From Amycolatopsis sp. 2-15 (GTDB lineage: Bacteria > Actinomycetota > Actinomycetes > Mycobacteriales > Pseudonocardiaceae), in contig NZ_CP127294.1 of the NCBI RefSeq assembly GCF_030285625.1, positions 692,001 through 756,000 of the forward strand: a DNA stretch of 64,000 nt. Direction: 5' to 3'. The notes beneath the pieces are model-generated. The model did no database searches, was not told where the DNA came from, and saw only the letters and a program-made list of their open reading frames with translations. Below, in pieces: positions 36,375-46,604 of this stretch (its first letter is position 1; each line of letters begins with the position of its first letter). A program made the translations under genes and the position numbers.

Positions 36375-36881
36375 ATGAAACACCTCACCCTGCGGCCCTT
36401 CGCCGAGGAAGACCTGCCGGTGCTCGATCGGTTCGCCGCGGAGCCCGAGGTGCTGGGCGCGTTCCAGTGGGCCGGGTTCACCAACACGCAGGCCCGCCGG
36501 CGGCGGTTCGCCGAAGACGGGTTCATCGGCGACGAGTCCACGGCCCTCGCGGTCACTGTGGACGGCGTGGTGGCCGGGATGGCGAGCTGGGAGGCCGCCG
36601 ATCGGGGTGGGCCGGCGGGTGGCTGTTTCGAGATCGGGGTGACGTTGCTGCCCGACCACCGCGGGCTCGGCCTCGGCACGAAGGCCCACCGGCTGCTGGT
36701 CGAGCACCTGTTCCGCTTCACGCGCGCCCACCGGCTCGAGGCGTTCACCGACAGCGAGAACCTCGCCGAGCAGCGCGTGCTGGAGAAGGCGGGCTTCCAC
36801 CGGGAAGGCCTGATGTGCCAGGTGACCTGGCGAGACGGCGCCTACCGCGACGAAGTCGTGTACGCGCGCCTTCGCGAATAA
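36375..36881 (+). CDS. GNAT family N-acetyltransferase
   Basis: A 168-residue RimJ/RimL-like acetyltransferase. It begins LTLRPFAEEDLPVLDRFAAEPEVLGAF. It has the acetyl-CoA motif A in VTLLPDHRGLGLGTKAHRLL (about 93-112) and ends AEQRVLEKAGFHREGLMCQ, as is typical. The acceptor is unknown. It converges on purH. Confidence 0.92.
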   Translation: MKHLTLRPFAEEDLPVLDRFAAEPEVLGAFQWAGFTNTQARRRRFAEDGFIGDESTALAVTVDGVVAGMASWEAADRGGPAGGCFEIGVTLLPDHRGLGLGTKAHRLLVEHLFRFTRAHRLEAFTDSENLAEQRVLEKAGFHREGLMCQVTWRDGAYRDEVVYARLRE

Positions 36882-36911
36882 AAAGGGCCGGCCCCGAAAA
36901 AGAGCCGGCCC
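36877..36911 (-). terminator. Intrinsic terminator of the purH operon
   Basis: Read on the minus strand, the stem GGGCCGGC/GCCGGCCC (36911-36904 with 36892-36885, 11-base loop) is followed by TTTTTATT. It begins 11 bases after the purH stop. Confidence 0.85.
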
Positions 36912-36921
36912 CGGGAAAACC

Positions 36922-38484
36922 TCAGTGCGCGAAGTGGCGCGTCCCCGTCAGGTACAGGGTGACGCCCGCCTTCTCGGCCGCCGCGATCACCTCGGCGTCG
37001 CGGATGGAGCCGCCGGGCTGCACGACGGCGCGCACGCCGGCTTCGAGCAGGACCTCGAGCCCGTCCGGGAACGGGAAGAACGCGTCGGACGCGCCGACGG
37101 AACCCTTCGCCCGGTCGCCCGCGCGCGCGACGGCCAGCCGTGACGAGTCGACGCGGTTGACCTGGCCCATGCCGACGCCGACGGTCGCGCCGTCGTGGGC
37201 CAGCAGGATCGCGTTGGACTTCACCGCGCGCAGCGCGCGCCACGCGAAGGCGAGGTCGGCCAGGGTCGCCGAGTCGGCCGGCGTGCCGGTGGCGAGCTGC
37301 CAGTTGGCGGGGTCGTCGCCGGGCGCGTCGATCGCGTCGACGGTCTGCACGAGCACGCCGCCGGAGATCGGGCGCAGCTCGACGGGCGCCGGGTTCTCGA
37401 TCACGGGCAGCTTCAGCAGCCGCACGTTCTTCTTGCGCTGCAAGATCTCCAGTGCTTCCGGCTCGAAGTCGGGCGCCAGCACGACCTCGGTGAACACCTC
37501 GGCGATCTGCTCCGCCGCGTCGACCGTGACCGGCCGGTTCGTGGCGATCACGCCGCCGTAGGCCGAAACCGGGTCGCACGCGTGCGCCTTGCGGTGTGCC
37601 TCGGCGATGTCCGCGCCCACCGCGATGCCGCACGGGTTGGCGTGCTTGATGATCGCGACAGCGGGCTCGGCGAAGTCGAACGCGGCCCGGCGAGCGGCGT
37701 CGGTGTCGACGTAGTTGTTGTACGACATGGCCTTGCCGTGCAGCTGCTCCGCGTGCGCGAGGCCCGGCTGCGCACTGCGGTACAGCGCGGCCTTCTGGTG
37801 CGGGTTCTCGCCGTAGCGCAGCACATCGGCGCGGTCCCAGGTGGCGCCCAGGAAGTCGGGGAAACCGGAGTCGTCCGCCGGCGCGTACACGTTGGCGAAC
37901 CACGACGCGACAGCCGAGTCGTACGCCGCCGTGTGCGCGTACGCCTGCGCCGCGAGCCGCTTGCGGTCGACGAGCTCGAAGCCGCCCGCCGAGACCTGCT
38001 CCAGCACCCATGCGTAGCGCGACGGGTCCACGACAACCGCGACGCTGCCGTGGTTCTTCGCGGCCGCGCGCACCATCGCCGGGCCGCCGATGTCGATGTT
38101 CTCCACGCAGTCCTCGGGGCTCGCGCCGGAGGCGACCGTCTGCGTGAACGGGTACAGGTTCACCACGAGCAGGTCGAACGCGGCGATCTCGAGCTTCCGC
38201 AGCTGCTCGACGTGGTCGGGGTTGTCCTGGTCGGCCAGCAGCCCCGCGTGCACGCGCGGGTGCAGCGTCTTCACGCGGCCGTCGAGCGACTCCGGGAACC
38301 CGGTCACCTGCTCGACCGGCGTGACGGGGACCCCGGCGTTCGCGATGACCTTCGCGGTCCCGCCGGTCGACACGATCTCCACGCCCGCGGCGTGCAGACC
38401 GGTCGCGAGCTCGAGCAGGCCGGCCTTGTCCGAGACGCCGATCAGCGCGCGCCGGACCGGGCGTCGTCCCTCTGCAGTGCTCAC
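36922..38484 (-). CDS. purH: Bifunctional AICAR formyltransferase/IMP cyclohydrolase
   Basis: A 520-residue enzyme of the last two steps of IMP synthesis. The N-terminal cyclohydrolase domain (about 1-195) has [22 protein letters not shown] and [14 protein letters not shown]. The C-terminal transformylase domain has [13 protein letters not shown], the catalytic KHANPCG and the terminal [12 protein letters not shown] and TGTRHFAH. The GTG start overlaps the purN stop (GTGA). The 10-formyl-THF it uses is made by FolD. Confidence 0.97.
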   Translation of the reverse strand: MSTAEGRRPVRRALIGVSDKAGLLELATGLHAAGVEIVSTGGTAKVIANAGVPVTPVEQVTGFPESLDGRVKTLHPRVHAGLLADQDNPDHVEQLRKLEIAAFDLLVVNLYPFTQTVASGASPEDCVENIDIGGPAMVRAAAKNHGSVAVVVDPSRYAWVLEQVSAGGFELVDRKRLAAQAYAHTAAYDSAVASWFANVYAPADDSGFPDFLGATWDRADVLRYGENPHQKAALYRSAQPGLAHAEQLHGKAMSYNNYVDTDAARRAAFDFAEPAVAIIKHANPCGIAVGADIAEAHRKAHACDPVSAYGGVIATNRPVTVDAAEQIAEVFTEVVLAPDFEPEALEILQRKKNVRLLKLPVIENPAPVELRPISGGVLVQTVDAIDAPGDDPANWQLATGTPADSATLADLAFAWRALRAVKSNAILLAHDGATVGVGMGQVNRVDSSRLAVARAGDRAKGSVGASDAFFPFPDGLEVLLEAGVRAVVQPGGSIRDAEVIAAAEKAGVTLYLTGTRHFAH

Positions 38485-39098
38485 GAAAACCTCACCTTTC
38501 GTCCGTCCACGGTGCAGCCACCACGGCCGAGTCGCTCGATCGTTTCAACCAGCAGCCTGCGTTCCACGGCCTTGATCCGTTCGTGCAGGACGTCTTCGGT
38601 GTCGTCGGCCTCCACGACCACCGCCTCCTGGGCGATGACGGGGCCGGTGTCCACGCCCGCGTCGACGAAGTGCACGGTCGAACCGGTCACCTTCACGCCG
38701 GCCGCCAGTGCGTCGGCGACCGCGTGCATTCCCGGGAACGACGGCAGCAGCGCCGGGTGCGTGTTGATCACCCGGTTCGCGAACCGGGACAGGAACTGCG
38801 CGCCGAGGATCTTCATGAACCCCGCCGACACCACGAGATCGGGTGAGTACGCGGCGACGGCCTCGGTGAGCGCCTTGTCCCACGCCTCGCGGTCGGAGTG
38901 GTCGGCGACGCGGACGGTGAACGACGGCACGCTCGCGCGCTCCGCGCGGGCCAGCGCCTCGATGCCCGTGCGGTCGGCGCCCACGGCCACGACCTGCGCC
39001 GGGAACGCGGGGCGCGCGACGGCGTCGAGCACCGCCTGCAGTAGCGTGCCCGAACCGGACGCGAGCACGACGATCTTCACCGGGGTCGGCAGGTCCAA
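38481..39098 (-). CDS. purN: Phosphoribosylglycinamide formyltransferase
   Basis: A 205-residue 10-formyl-THF-dependent GAR transformylase. It has an N-terminal [14 protein letters not shown] nucleotide-binding loop, [11 protein letters not shown], the catalytic [16 protein letters not shown] and [19 protein letters not shown] 39098 gives the usual N-terminus; GTG 39080 is an alternative. It overlaps purH by four bases and lies 77 bases downstream of perM, as in mycobacteria (Rv0955-Rv0957). Confidence 0.95.
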   Translation of the reverse strand: MDLPTPVKIVVLASGSGTLLQAVLDAVARPAFPAQVVAVGADRTGIEALARAERASVPSFTVRVADHSDREAWDKALTEAVAAYSPDLVVSAGFMKILGAQFLSRFANRVINTHPALLPSFPGMHAVADALAAGVKVTGSTVHFVDAGVDTGPVIAQEAVVVEADDTEDVLHERIKAVERRLLVETIERLGRGGCTVDGRKVRFS

Positions 39099-39175
39099 GC
39101 GGCTGGCCAGAACGGGCTCCTTGCACGGCGGCGGCGCACCTCGGGCGCACCGCGCTTCACCAGGTCACCCCAACC

Positions 39176-40858
39176 CTAACGGTCGCGCTCGCGGCCCTCG
39201 TCCTCACCGGAGCCGTCGGTGGACTCGGTCACAGCTCCGGGCCCGTCGGAGGCACGCTCCGGGCCGGTTTCCCGCTGGTCGAGCGGGACGTCTTCGGGCA
39301 GCTCGAGGCCCAGTTCGGCCTCGGCTTCGGCGTCGTACTCGTCGTAGTCGGGCTGCCGGGGCTGGGGAGCGGTTTCGAGCTCCGGTTCCGGCTCGGTGAA
39401 CTCGGCCTCGAACTCGTCGGTGTCCAGCTCCTCCGGGTCGACGTCTTCGAGCACCTCGTCGGGATCGAGCTCGTCGACGTCTTCCTCGCCCGGTTCGTCC
39501 GTATCCTCTTCGGACTCCTCGGCCTCTTCGGACTCTTCGAGCTCGTCGGTCTCGTCTGAGTCTTCGGTGTCTTCGGTGTCTTCGGTGTCTTCGGTGTCTT
39601 CGGTGTCTTCGGTGTCTTCGGCCAGGTCCTCGTCGCCGAACTCTTCCTCGACCTCCAGCGTGTCCGGCGGCGCGGCCGGCGCGTGCTCACCGGCGAAGAA
39701 CGCCACGAACCCACCCGGGATCACGATCCAGCAGGCCGCCACGATCGACGCCACCCCGACCGGCACGCTGACCGGGTCGAACGGGCCGTCGGCGAGGCGG
39801 CCGCCCGCGAGTGTCCCCAGCACCACGCAGCCGAACCCGACCACGGCGCCCGCGACGGCGACGATCCGGATCCGGCCGGCCGGGTCGTCGTCCGCGTGGC
39901 GCACCGACCAGCCGACCAGCGCGCCGACGGCCGCCGGCAGCACCAGCAGCACGGGCCACCACGCAGCCGTGTGCTCGGGGATGCTGCCGAGCAGCGGCAC
40001 CGCGGGCACGGAGCCACCGCGGTAGCCGACGAGGCTGACGTCGAGCGACCCGATCGTGAACCCGGGCCCGCTGACGAACGACAGCGCCGCCACCACGGCG
40101 TTGGGCAGGTAGGCCACCGAAAGCACGAACAGCCCGAAGCTGGTGCCGAACGACGGCTCGAACAGATCGTCCACAGTGGACCACGAGAACACCGTGGCGA
40201 CCGCGAACACGATCGCACCCACCGCCAGCAGCGCCGCGAGCCCCAGCGCGCCCGCCCGCAGGCCACGCACGGCCACCGGGTCGAGCCGTTCGGCCACCGC
40301 CGCGGGCAGACCGCAGCGGCGCACCGCACCGCCCGTGGCCGCCACCACGGCGAACACGCCGGGCACCACGAACGCCAGCAGCGGGTTCACCCGCACCGGC
40401 GCGCTGAGCGAGAGCAGCCCGATCAGGAGGCCGAACAACGCGTGGGCGGCGCCGATCACGGAGATCAGGGGGACGGTCTGCCGCAGCGTCGTGCAGCCCA
40501 GCCGCAGGGCGGCGCCGGACGCGGCGCGAGCCACGAGCAACACGGCGCCGATCGTCGGCAGCAGCGGCAGCACGCCCAGCAGGTGGCCGCCGATGCCGAG
40601 CTGCACCTGGAACCCCGCGAGCCAGCCGGGGCCGGCCGAGAGCAGCACGCCGGCGGCGGAGAACGCGGTGCGTTCGGCGGTCAGCGCGACGAGCGCGACC
40701 AGCGTCGCGACCACGGCGTACTCCGTGATCAGCGGACCGAAGGCGGCGGTGAGCAACACCCGCACCCGGGTGGCCGGTGCGGCCTCGGCGTCGAGTTCGA
40801 CGGTGTCGCCCACCGGCTCGCCGCCCGGCGGGCGTGGAGAACTGGTGAGCTGCTGCAT
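39176..40858 (-). CDS. perM: PerM-like (DUF6350) integral membrane protein with acidic tail
   Basis: A 560-residue protein. Residues about 35-385 hold roughly ten TM helices in the DUF6350 pattern (GPLITEYAVVATLVALVAL, GAVLLVARAASGAALRLG, AYLPNAVVAALSFVSGPGF). Residues about 400-560 are a very acidic cytoplasmic tail with a six-fold EDT repeat. PerM of M. tuberculosis supports cell division at low magnesium and is also next to purN. ATG 40858 has AAGGTG upstream. The tail is much longer than I expect for the family. Confidence 0.85.
   Translation of the reverse strand: MQQLTSSPRPPGGEPVGDTVELDAEAAPATRVRVLLTAAFGPLITEYAVVATLVALVALTAERTAFSAAGVLLSAGPGWLAGFQVQLGIGGHLLGVLPLLPTIGAVLLVARAASGAALRLGCTTLRQTVPLISVIGAAHALFGLLIGLLSLSAPVRVNPLLAFVVPGVFAVVAATGGAVRRCGLPAAVAERLDPVAVRGLRAGALGLAALLAVGAIVFAVATVFSWSTVDDLFEPSFGTSFGLFVLSVAYLPNAVVAALSFVSGPGFTIGSLDVSLVGYRGGSVPAVPLLGSIPEHTAAWWPVLLVLPAAVGALVGWSVRHADDDPAGRIRIVAVAGAVVGFGCVVLGTLAGGRLADGPFDPVSVPVGVASIVAACWIVIPGGFVAFFAGEHAPAAPPDTLEVEEEFGDEDLAEDTEDTEDTEDTEDTEDTEDSDETDELEESEEAEESEEDTDEPGEEDVDELDPDEVLEDVDPEELDTDEFEAEFTEPEPELETAPQPRQPDYDEYDAEAEAELGLELPEDVPLDQRETGPERASDGPGAVTESTDGSGEDEGRERDR
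39561..39614 (-). repeat. Six exact copies of a 9-base tandem repeat inside perM
   Basis: TCTTCGGTG on the plus strand is repeated six times without a mismatch and encodes (Glu-Asp-Thr)n on the minus strand. Being a multiple of three bases, it can change copy number without a frameshift. Confidence 0.95.
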
Positions 40859-40961
40859 GCTTCGCACCTTGACACCCGTGCTGGGCCGTCCGGGTGAGGC
40901 ACGCCGCCCGCCGCAGGCATGGCCAAGCTAACCCACCCGGTCGGGGGCACCCGGACAACAA

Positions 40962-41002
40962 AAAACACCCGCTGTGACACGGAGAGTCACAGCGGGTGTT
41001 TT
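40962..41002. terminator. Terminator after the DUF5336 gene
   Basis: A perfect 17-bp stem (40962-40978 with 40986-41002, arm AAAACACCCGCTGTGAC, 7-base loop) flanked by A- and T-runs. On the minus strand it lies downstream of the DUF5336 gene and just before perM, so perM probably has its own promoter. Confidence 0.88.
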
Positions 41003-41018
41003 CACGAGGTGACAGCGC

Positions 41019-41078
41019 CCCAACGCGGCGTTGGTTGCGCTCAACGCACCCAATGTGGCGTTCGGTGCGCTGAACAGG
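41019..41078. repeat. Two tandem 30-base intergenic repeats with internal dyads
   Basis: Unit 1 (41019-41048, CCCAACGCGGCGTTGGTTGC...) and unit 2 (41049-41078, CCCAATGTGGCGTTCGGTGC...) match at about 22 of 30 positions and contain CAACGCGGCGTTG-type dyads. A more decayed third copy may follow. This type of Asn-Ala-rich-when-translated repeat (NAPNVAFGAL) is one I associate with Amycolatopsis intergenic regions. Confidence 0.6.
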
Positions 41079-41173
41079 GCATGGGCGCTGAGCGCCTCCG
41101 TTGAGGGTTGCGGCGGGGCATGGCTGGAGCACCGGCCCGTCACATTGGGGCGGGTCGGGCCGGGCTCCGGCGA

Positions 41174-41875
41174 TCAGCCCTGCTGGCCGAAGCCGCCCGG
41201 CGGTGTGCCCGGGGGCTTGCCCTGCTCCCCCTGCGGCTGCTGGAAGAACTGGCCCTGCTGCGGCGCGTACGTGGTCGCCTGCTGGCCCGGCGGCGTCGCG
41301 CCCGGCTGCTGCGGGTACTGGCCCGGCTGCTGCTGCGGCTGGTAGGGGCCGGCCTGGCCGTACTGCTGGTAGTGCGGCGCGGCCGGCTTCGGCGCCGGCG
41401 GCTTGAGCACGCCGTACTCCATCAGCAGCGCGGCCACCGCGACCAGCATCTGCACGATGCCGAGGATCAGCACCACCGTGACAATGCCCGGCGTGCTCCG
41501 CTCGGCCACCACCGTGTCGAGTGCTCCGAGCGCGCCGACCACGCTGAACAGCGCGGCGAACGGCAGCACCCGCGGCGCCTTCGGCAGCGCGTGCAGCGCC
41601 GCGAGCAGGCCACCGGTGAGCAGGAAGATCGTCTCCTGACCGACGTCACCCGCTTCGTCGGAGAAGCCGATGAAGTACTGGACGATGCCCAGCACGGTCA
41701 CCACGAGCGCGAGCACGAGCGGGAGGTTCTGCGGCAGCACCGGCCCGGCCGAGGACGGCGGTCCCTGCTGCGGCTGCTGTTGCGGGAACCCGCCGGACGG
41801 GGGCGGTCCCTGTTGGGGCTGCTGCTGGCCACCGCCCTGCTGGGGGTAGCCAGGCCCGCCGCTGGGGAAGGTCAT
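41174..41875 (-). CDS. DUF5336 family membrane protein (34-kDa antigen-like)
   Basis: A 233-residue protein with a Pro/Gln/Gly-rich cytoplasmic head (about 1-48), four TM helices (about 50-155: LPLVLALVVTVLGIVQYFIGF, ETIFLLTGGLLAALHAL, VLPFAALFSVVGALGAL, GIVTVVLILGIVQMLVAVAALL) and a second Pro/Gln-rich tail. It matches the layout of Rv0954, which also lies between sucD and perM. ATG 41875 has GGAGAG upstream; the frame extends to 41935. Function is unknown. Confidence 0.87.
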   Translation of the reverse strand: MTFPSGGPGYPQQGGGQQQPQQGPPPSGGFPQQQPQQGPPSSAGPVLPQNLPLVLALVVTVLGIVQYFIGFSDEAGDVGQETIFLLTGGLLAALHALPKAPRVLPFAALFSVVGALGALDTVVAERSTPGIVTVVLILGIVQMLVAVAALLMEYGVLKPPAPKPAAPHYQQYGQAGPYQPQQQPGQYPQQPGATPPGQQATTYAPQQGQFFQQPQGEQGKPPGTPPGGFGQQG

Positions 41876-42030
41876 CGGAAGCTCTCCTGTCGTTCGCCGG
41901 CAACTCCGGGGGAAGGTGGCACCCGGACGAATCACGTGACGGCCGCGTCGCCGAACGCTAGCGCATCCGAGGGTCCCCCGTCCGGGCCGTTGGACGCACG
42001 GGATGCCCGTTCGGTTGCGGCCGGAAACGC

Positions 42031-42066
42031 CACGGGCCGGGCACCAATCCTGGTGCCCGGCCCGTG
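42031..42066 (-). terminator. Terminator of the sucCD operon
   Basis: A perfect 16-bp stem (42031-42046 with 42051-42066, arm CACGGGCCGGGCACCA) and a 4-base loop, 19 bases beyond the sucD stop. Confidence 0.88.
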
Positions 42067-42085
42067 TGACCAGCGTTTATGCAGG

Positions 42086-42973
42086 TCAGAGGTTGTTATA
42101 CAGCTCGCGCGCGAGGACGGCGGTCTCGCTCGGGGTCTTGCCGACCTTCACGCCGGCAGCCTCGAGGGCCTCCTTCTTCGCGGCCGCCGTGCCGGAGGAA
42201 CCGGACACGATGGCACCCGCGTGGCCCATGGTCTTGCCCTCGGGGGCGGTGAAGCCCGCGACGTAGCCGACCACCGGCTTGGTGACGTGCTCCTTGATGA
42301 AGGCCGCGGCCCGCTCCTCGGCGTCGCCACCGATTTCACCGATCATCACGATGACCTTGGTGTCGGCGTCCTTCTCGAACGCCTCGAGGGCGTCGATGTG
42401 GGTGGTGCCGATGATGGGGTCACCGCCGATGCCGACGGCGGTGGAGAAGCCGATGTCACGCAGCTCGTACATCATCTGGTAGGTCAGCGTGCCGGACTTC
42501 GAGACCAGGCCGATGTGGCCCGGGCCCGAGATGTCGGCGGGGATGATGCCGGCGTTGGACTTGCCGGGGCTGATCACGCCCGGGCAGTTCGGGCCGATGA
42601 TGCGGGTCTTGTTGCCCTTGGCGACGGCGTGGGCCCAGAAGTAGGCCGAGTCGTGCACCGGAATGCCCTCGGTGATCACCACGGCGAGCGGGATCTCGGC
42701 GTCGACGGCCTCGAGCACCGCGTCCTTGGCGAACTTCGGCGGCACGAAGATGACCGACACGTCGGCGCCGGTCTCCTTGATCGCCTCTTCGACGGTGCCG
42801 AAGACCTTGAGGTCCTTGCCCTCGATGCTCACGGTCTGGCCGGCCTTGCGGGCGTTGACGCCACCCACGATGTTCGTGCCGGACTTCAGCATCTTCGTGG
42901 CGTGCTTCATGCCCTCGGAGCCGGTGAGCCCCTGGACGATGACCTTGCTGTTCTCGTTGAGGAAGATCGACAT
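42086..42973 (-). CDS. sucD: Succinyl-CoA synthetase alpha subunit
   Basis: A 295-residue subunit with the CoA-binding N-terminus ([31 protein letters not shown]) and the phospho-His loop in [21 protein letters not shown] (His near residue 246). It also has [19 protein letters not shown]. With SucC it makes ATP or GTP from succinyl-CoA in the TCA cycle. ATG 42973 starts one base after the sucC stop; GTG 42982 would overlap it. Confidence 0.96.
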   Translation of the reverse strand: MSIFLNENSKVIVQGLTGSEGMKHATKMLKSGTNIVGGVNARKAGQTVSIEGKDLKVFGTVEEAIKETGADVSVIFVPPKFAKDAVLEAVDAEIPLAVVITEGIPVHDSAYFWAHAVAKGNKTRIIGPNCPGVISPGKSNAGIIPADISGPGHIGLVSKSGTLTYQMMYELRDIGFSTAVGIGGDPIIGTTHIDALEAFEKDADTKVIVMIGEIGGDAEERAAAFIKEHVTKPVVGYVAGFTAPEGKTMGHAGAIVSGSSGTAAAKKEALEAAGVKVGKTPSETAVLARELYNNL

Positions 42974-42974
42974 C

Positions 42975-44144
42975 TCACGCACCTGCCGCGGCGAGCTCGG
43001 CAGCCTTGTCGGCCGCGTTGTCCATTGTGTCCACCACGGTGACGAGCGGGTGGTTCGCGTCGGCCAGGATCTGGCGACCCTCGACGACGTTGTTGCCGTC
43101 CAGACGGACGACCAGCGGCTTGGTGGCCTCGTCGCCCAGGATCTTCAGCGCCTCGACGATGCCGGTGGCCACCGCGTCGCACGCGGTGATGCCGCCGAAG
43201 ACGTTGACGAAGACGCTCTTCACGTCGGTGTCGTTGAGGATGACGTCCAGACCGGCCGCCATGACCTCGGCCGACGCGCCGCCGCCGATGTCGAGGAAGT
43301 TGGCGGGCTTCACGCCGCCGTGCTTCTCACCCGCGTACGCCACCACGTCCAAAGTGGACATGACGAGCCCGGCGCCGTTGCCGATGATGCCGACCTCGCC
43401 GTCGAGCTTGACGTAGTTGAGGCTCTTGGCCTTCGCCTTCGCCTCGAGCGGGTTCTCCGCGTCCTTGTCCACCAGGGCCTCGTGGCCCGGCTGACGGAAG
43501 TCCGCGTTCTCGTCCAGGGTGACCTTGCCGTCGAGGGCGATGATCTTGTCCTGGGGGTCGCGCACCAGCGGGTTGACCTCGACGAGGGTGGCGTCCTCGG
43601 AGACGAAGGTCTCCCAGAGCTTCACGACCACGTCGGCGGCCTCGTCGATGATGTCGGCCGGGAAGTTGCCGGCCTTCAGGATCTCGAGCGCCTTCGCCTT
43701 GTCGACACCGGCGATCGCGTCGACCGGGATCTTCGCGAGCGCGTCGGGGCGCTCCACCGCGAGCTGCTCGATCTCCATGCCGCCCTCGGAGGACGCCATC
43801 GCCAGGAACGTGCGGTTCGCGCGGTCCAGCAGGAAGGAGAAGTAGTACTCGGACGCGATGTCCGACGCTTCCGCCACGAGCACGCGGCGCGTGATGTGGC
43901 CCTTGATGTCGAGACCCAGGATGGCTTCCGCCTTCTCCTTGGCCTCGTCCGGCGTCTGGGCCAGCTTGACGCCACCGGCCTTGCCGCGGCCACCGACCTT
44001 CACCTGCGCCTTGACGACGACCTGGGTGCCGATCTGCTCCGCGGCGGCCTTGGCTTCTTCGGGGGTGTTTGCCACCGAGCCCGGCAGAACCGGTACTCCG
44101 TGGGCGGCGAAGAGATCCCTCGCCTGGTACTCGTAGAGGTCCAC
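42975..44144 (-). CDS. sucC: Succinyl-CoA synthetase beta subunit
   Basis: A 389-residue ADP-forming type subunit. The ATP-grasp domain starts [22 protein letters not shown], with [20 protein letters not shown] and EINPL-type [11 protein letters not shown]. The C-terminal domain has [19 protein letters not shown] and [16 protein letters not shown] 44144 follows AGGAGA. The acid produced here is the substrate of the sdh complex at the start of the window. Confidence 0.96.
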   Translation of the reverse strand: MDLYEYQARDLFAAHGVPVLPGSVANTPEEAKAAAEQIGTQVVVKAQVKVGGRGKAGGVKLAQTPDEAKEKAEAILGLDIKGHITRRVLVAEASDIASEYYFSFLLDRANRTFLAMASSEGGMEIEQLAVERPDALAKIPVDAIAGVDKAKALEILKAGNFPADIIDEAADVVVKLWETFVSEDATLVEVNPLVRDPQDKIIALDGKVTLDENADFRQPGHEALVDKDAENPLEAKAKAKSLNYVKLDGEVGIIGNGAGLVMSTLDVVAYAGEKHGGVKPANFLDIGGGASAEVMAAGLDVILNDTDVKSVFVNVFGGITACDAVATGIVEALKILGDEATKPLVVRLDGNNVVEGRQILADANHPLVTVVDTMDNAADKAAELAAAGA

Positions 44145-44261
44145 TACTCCAGTCTCCTGACGACACGCCACTGTGGTGGTCCGTTACCGAACCGCGCTGT
44201 CGGACCAGTCGAGGTTAGCGACCAGCGCAGAAGCAGGGGACTCCGCACCTGGTGAAGTCGG

Positions 44262-46604
44262 TCACCGTGCGCGGTCAGGGGGTGTGAGTCCGCCCACCGA
44301 GGCCGTTTTTTCGCCCCCCGCGGCGGCCGTCGCGGCGGCTGTTGCCGTGACGACGATCGCGGCGAGGCCGAACCAGAACCCGAGCGCGGGCGTCCGTCCG
44401 GCGATCCCGACGAGCGGCAGCTGTGCCACGTGGACGGCCAGCACGAGCACCGCGCCGGTGAGCGCGGCCGCGGCGGCGCCGGGCCGGGAGCGGACGCTCA
44501 GGGCGAGCACGCCGAGAACGACCAGGAGCGCGGTGAGCAGTCCCCACGACGGAGTGTCGAAATCGGACCAGAGCCCGGGCGCCGAGTAGCCGGGCGCGGC
44601 GAACACCGGTGTGCCGAAGGCGAGGACGGACAGGATCGCGGCCACGGCGACGGGCAGCAGCACCCGGGGGCGCGGACCTTCCGTGCCTTCGTCGTCGCGC
44701 TCGACGACGCCGGTGACGGCGGCCGCGAGCGCCGTGAGCCCGGCGAGGCCGAGCGCGATCGTGGTGAACACGGCGCCGGCGCCGAGGTGGTAGCTGATGG
44801 TGCCGCCGAGGCCGTCCAGCCCTGTCAGCCCGGTCGCTTGTGACGCCGTGATGGCGGTGCTGAGCACGGCCGTGCCGGCGAGGACGACAGCGGCCCAGAT
44901 GACGGCGAGGATGCCGCGGGCCGATTTGTACGCGAACAGGAACGGCGCGGGCAGGGCGACGAGGATCGCGGCCGTGAGCAGGAGCCAGCGGGCGGGGCTC
45001 TGGGTCGCGGTCGCTGTGTCGAGCTGCGGGGCGAGGGCGCCCACGACTCCGACCACCGCCGTCAGCAAGGCGAGCAGGGCCGTGGCGGTGCGCCACAACG
45101 TGAGACTCGGGACGCGCGCTTCACCGGCGAGGTCCGTGCGTTCGACCTGGGTGATCTGAGGCGTCGCGAGGGGCGCGAGAACAAGGACGAGGAACATCGC
45201 CACGACGGCGACGACCGGTCCCCACGCGAGGTGCAGCCCGCCCACCGCCAGCCCGCCGACCAGCGGCGGAAGCGCCACGGCGAACGTCGCCGCGGCCGCG
45301 CCGCCGAGCGTCCCGCGCGCCACGCCGTCGGACGCCGCGCCGAACCCGAGCACGACGGCGAGCAGCAGCGCGCCCGCGATGACGACGTAGCCGGTGAGCG
45401 CAAGGCCGGGACCTTCGAACGCCGAGTGCGCCGGGAAGAACGGGTTGTCCGAGATCACGGGCGCCATCAACAGCCCGACACCGGCCGCGATCGTGAGCAG
45501 CGGCACGACCAGCCGCCAGCGCCGTCGCCCGCCGTCGTCGCCCGCGACCTCGTTGAGCTGCCGCGCCACCTGCCCGGCCGCGATCCCGGCCGCGATCGTG
45601 AGGACATGGCCGGCGACAAGCAGCCAGAACCCGGCACCGACCGCACTGCGGTCCAGCAGGCGGTCGGGGAGGTACAGCTCGGGGCGGACGGTTTTGGAGC
45701 CGTTGGCGAAGAACTGCAGATCGAGAAGCAGCCGGCCCGGGGCGAGCGCGGCCAGGCCCACGGTGAGCCCGGCGGCCAGCCCGTGCCTGCCGCTGTACGC
45801 GGCCGCGGCGCCGATCCCGGCCGGCACCAGGGCGAGAATGGCGAGGAGGGGCCATGCGAGGTAACCCGGGTTCGAGTCGGGCGAGACGGGGAGAATCGCG
45901 CCGGCCGCCAGGGCAAGCGCACCGATGACGAGGAGCGCGACGGCGGTTTTGAGCTGTGGGGACGGGGTGCGGTCGGCGTATTCGAGGTCGGGGTCGAAGT
46001 GGGGGGTGGGGGTTTGGCCGGGGTCGGTGGTTGCGGCGCCGGAGTTGGTACCGGTGGGCTTGGTGCGGGTGACGCCACCACTGCCCGCTGCACTCTGGGC
46101 CGGGCTCGCGGCTTCGGTCTCGTCACGGCCGCCGCCACTCGCGCCCCCTCCACCGTGCGCACTGCTCGCTCCTCGGTGGCCCGCACCGCGGGCACGGCCG
46201 GCCGAGGTGTTCGAGGGGGCGTGCTCACCACTCGCACCGCGACTCTCGCCGGTGTCGCCGCGGTCGAGGCCGGCGCCGCGCTGCGCGATGCGCGGTTCAG
46301 CAGTCGGCGTGCCATTCGCGGGCGCGTTGCCATTCGCGCGGGACGAAACACCGCCGGCGGCATCGAGGTCGGCCGCGGGGCCGGAGCCGTCGGCGGGCTT
46401 GCGGCCGCTCGCCCGGCGCTCGCGGCGGGTCTCGACGCGGGCGCGCTCCCGGGCGGCGGCCTTGCGCTCGGCGAGGCTGGGCCGTCGGTGGCCGGCGGGC
46501 GGCCTGGGGCTGTCCGGGTCGGAACCGGAACGGGCCGGGGAGGAGTCCCCGTCGTGGGGTCCTTCGGACGAAGTCATCGGACGCGACGCTAGCAAGTCGG
46601 ACAT
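44262..46604 (-). CDS. Large hypothetical membrane protein with disordered N-terminus
   Basis: A 780-residue protein. Residues 1-215 are polar and low-complexity, with an Arg/Ala-rich stretch (SLAERKAAARERARVETRRE) like a basic helical segment. From about 220 to 770 there are some 15 hydrophobic helices with short loops and no recognised motif. ATG 46604 has GGAGG seven bases upstream. It sits between sucC and the M23 gene, where I recall no counterpart in mycobacteria. Function is unknown. Confidence 0.75.
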   Translation of the reverse strand: MSDLLASRPMTSSEGPHDGDSSPARSGSDPDSPRPPAGHRRPSLAERKAAARERARVETRRERRASGRKPADGSGPAADLDAAGGVSSRANGNAPANGTPTAEPRIAQRGAGLDRGDTGESRGASGEHAPSNTSAGRARGAGHRGASSAHGGGGASGGGRDETEAASPAQSAAGSGGVTRTKPTGTNSGAATTDPGQTPTPHFDPDLEYADRTPSPQLKTAVALLVIGALALAAGAILPVSPDSNPGYLAWPLLAILALVPAGIGAAAAYSGRHGLAAGLTVGLAALAPGRLLLDLQFFANGSKTVRPELYLPDRLLDRSAVGAGFWLLVAGHVLTIAAGIAAGQVARQLNEVAGDDGGRRRWRLVVPLLTIAAGVGLLMAPVISDNPFFPAHSAFEGPGLALTGYVVIAGALLLAVVLGFGAASDGVARGTLGGAAAATFAVALPPLVGGLAVGGLHLAWGPVVAVVAMFLVLVLAPLATPQITQVERTDLAGEARVPSLTLWRTATALLALLTAVVGVVGALAPQLDTATATQSPARWLLLTAAILVALPAPFLFAYKSARGILAVIWAAVVLAGTAVLSTAITASQATGLTGLDGLGGTISYHLGAGAVFTTIALGLAGLTALAAAVTGVVERDDEGTEGPRPRVLLPVAVAAILSVLAFGTPVFAAPGYSAPGLWSDFDTPSWGLLTALLVVLGVLALSVRSRPGAAAAALTGAVLVLAVHVAQLPLVGIAGRTPALGFWFGLAAIVVTATAAATAAAGGEKTASVGGLTPPDRAR

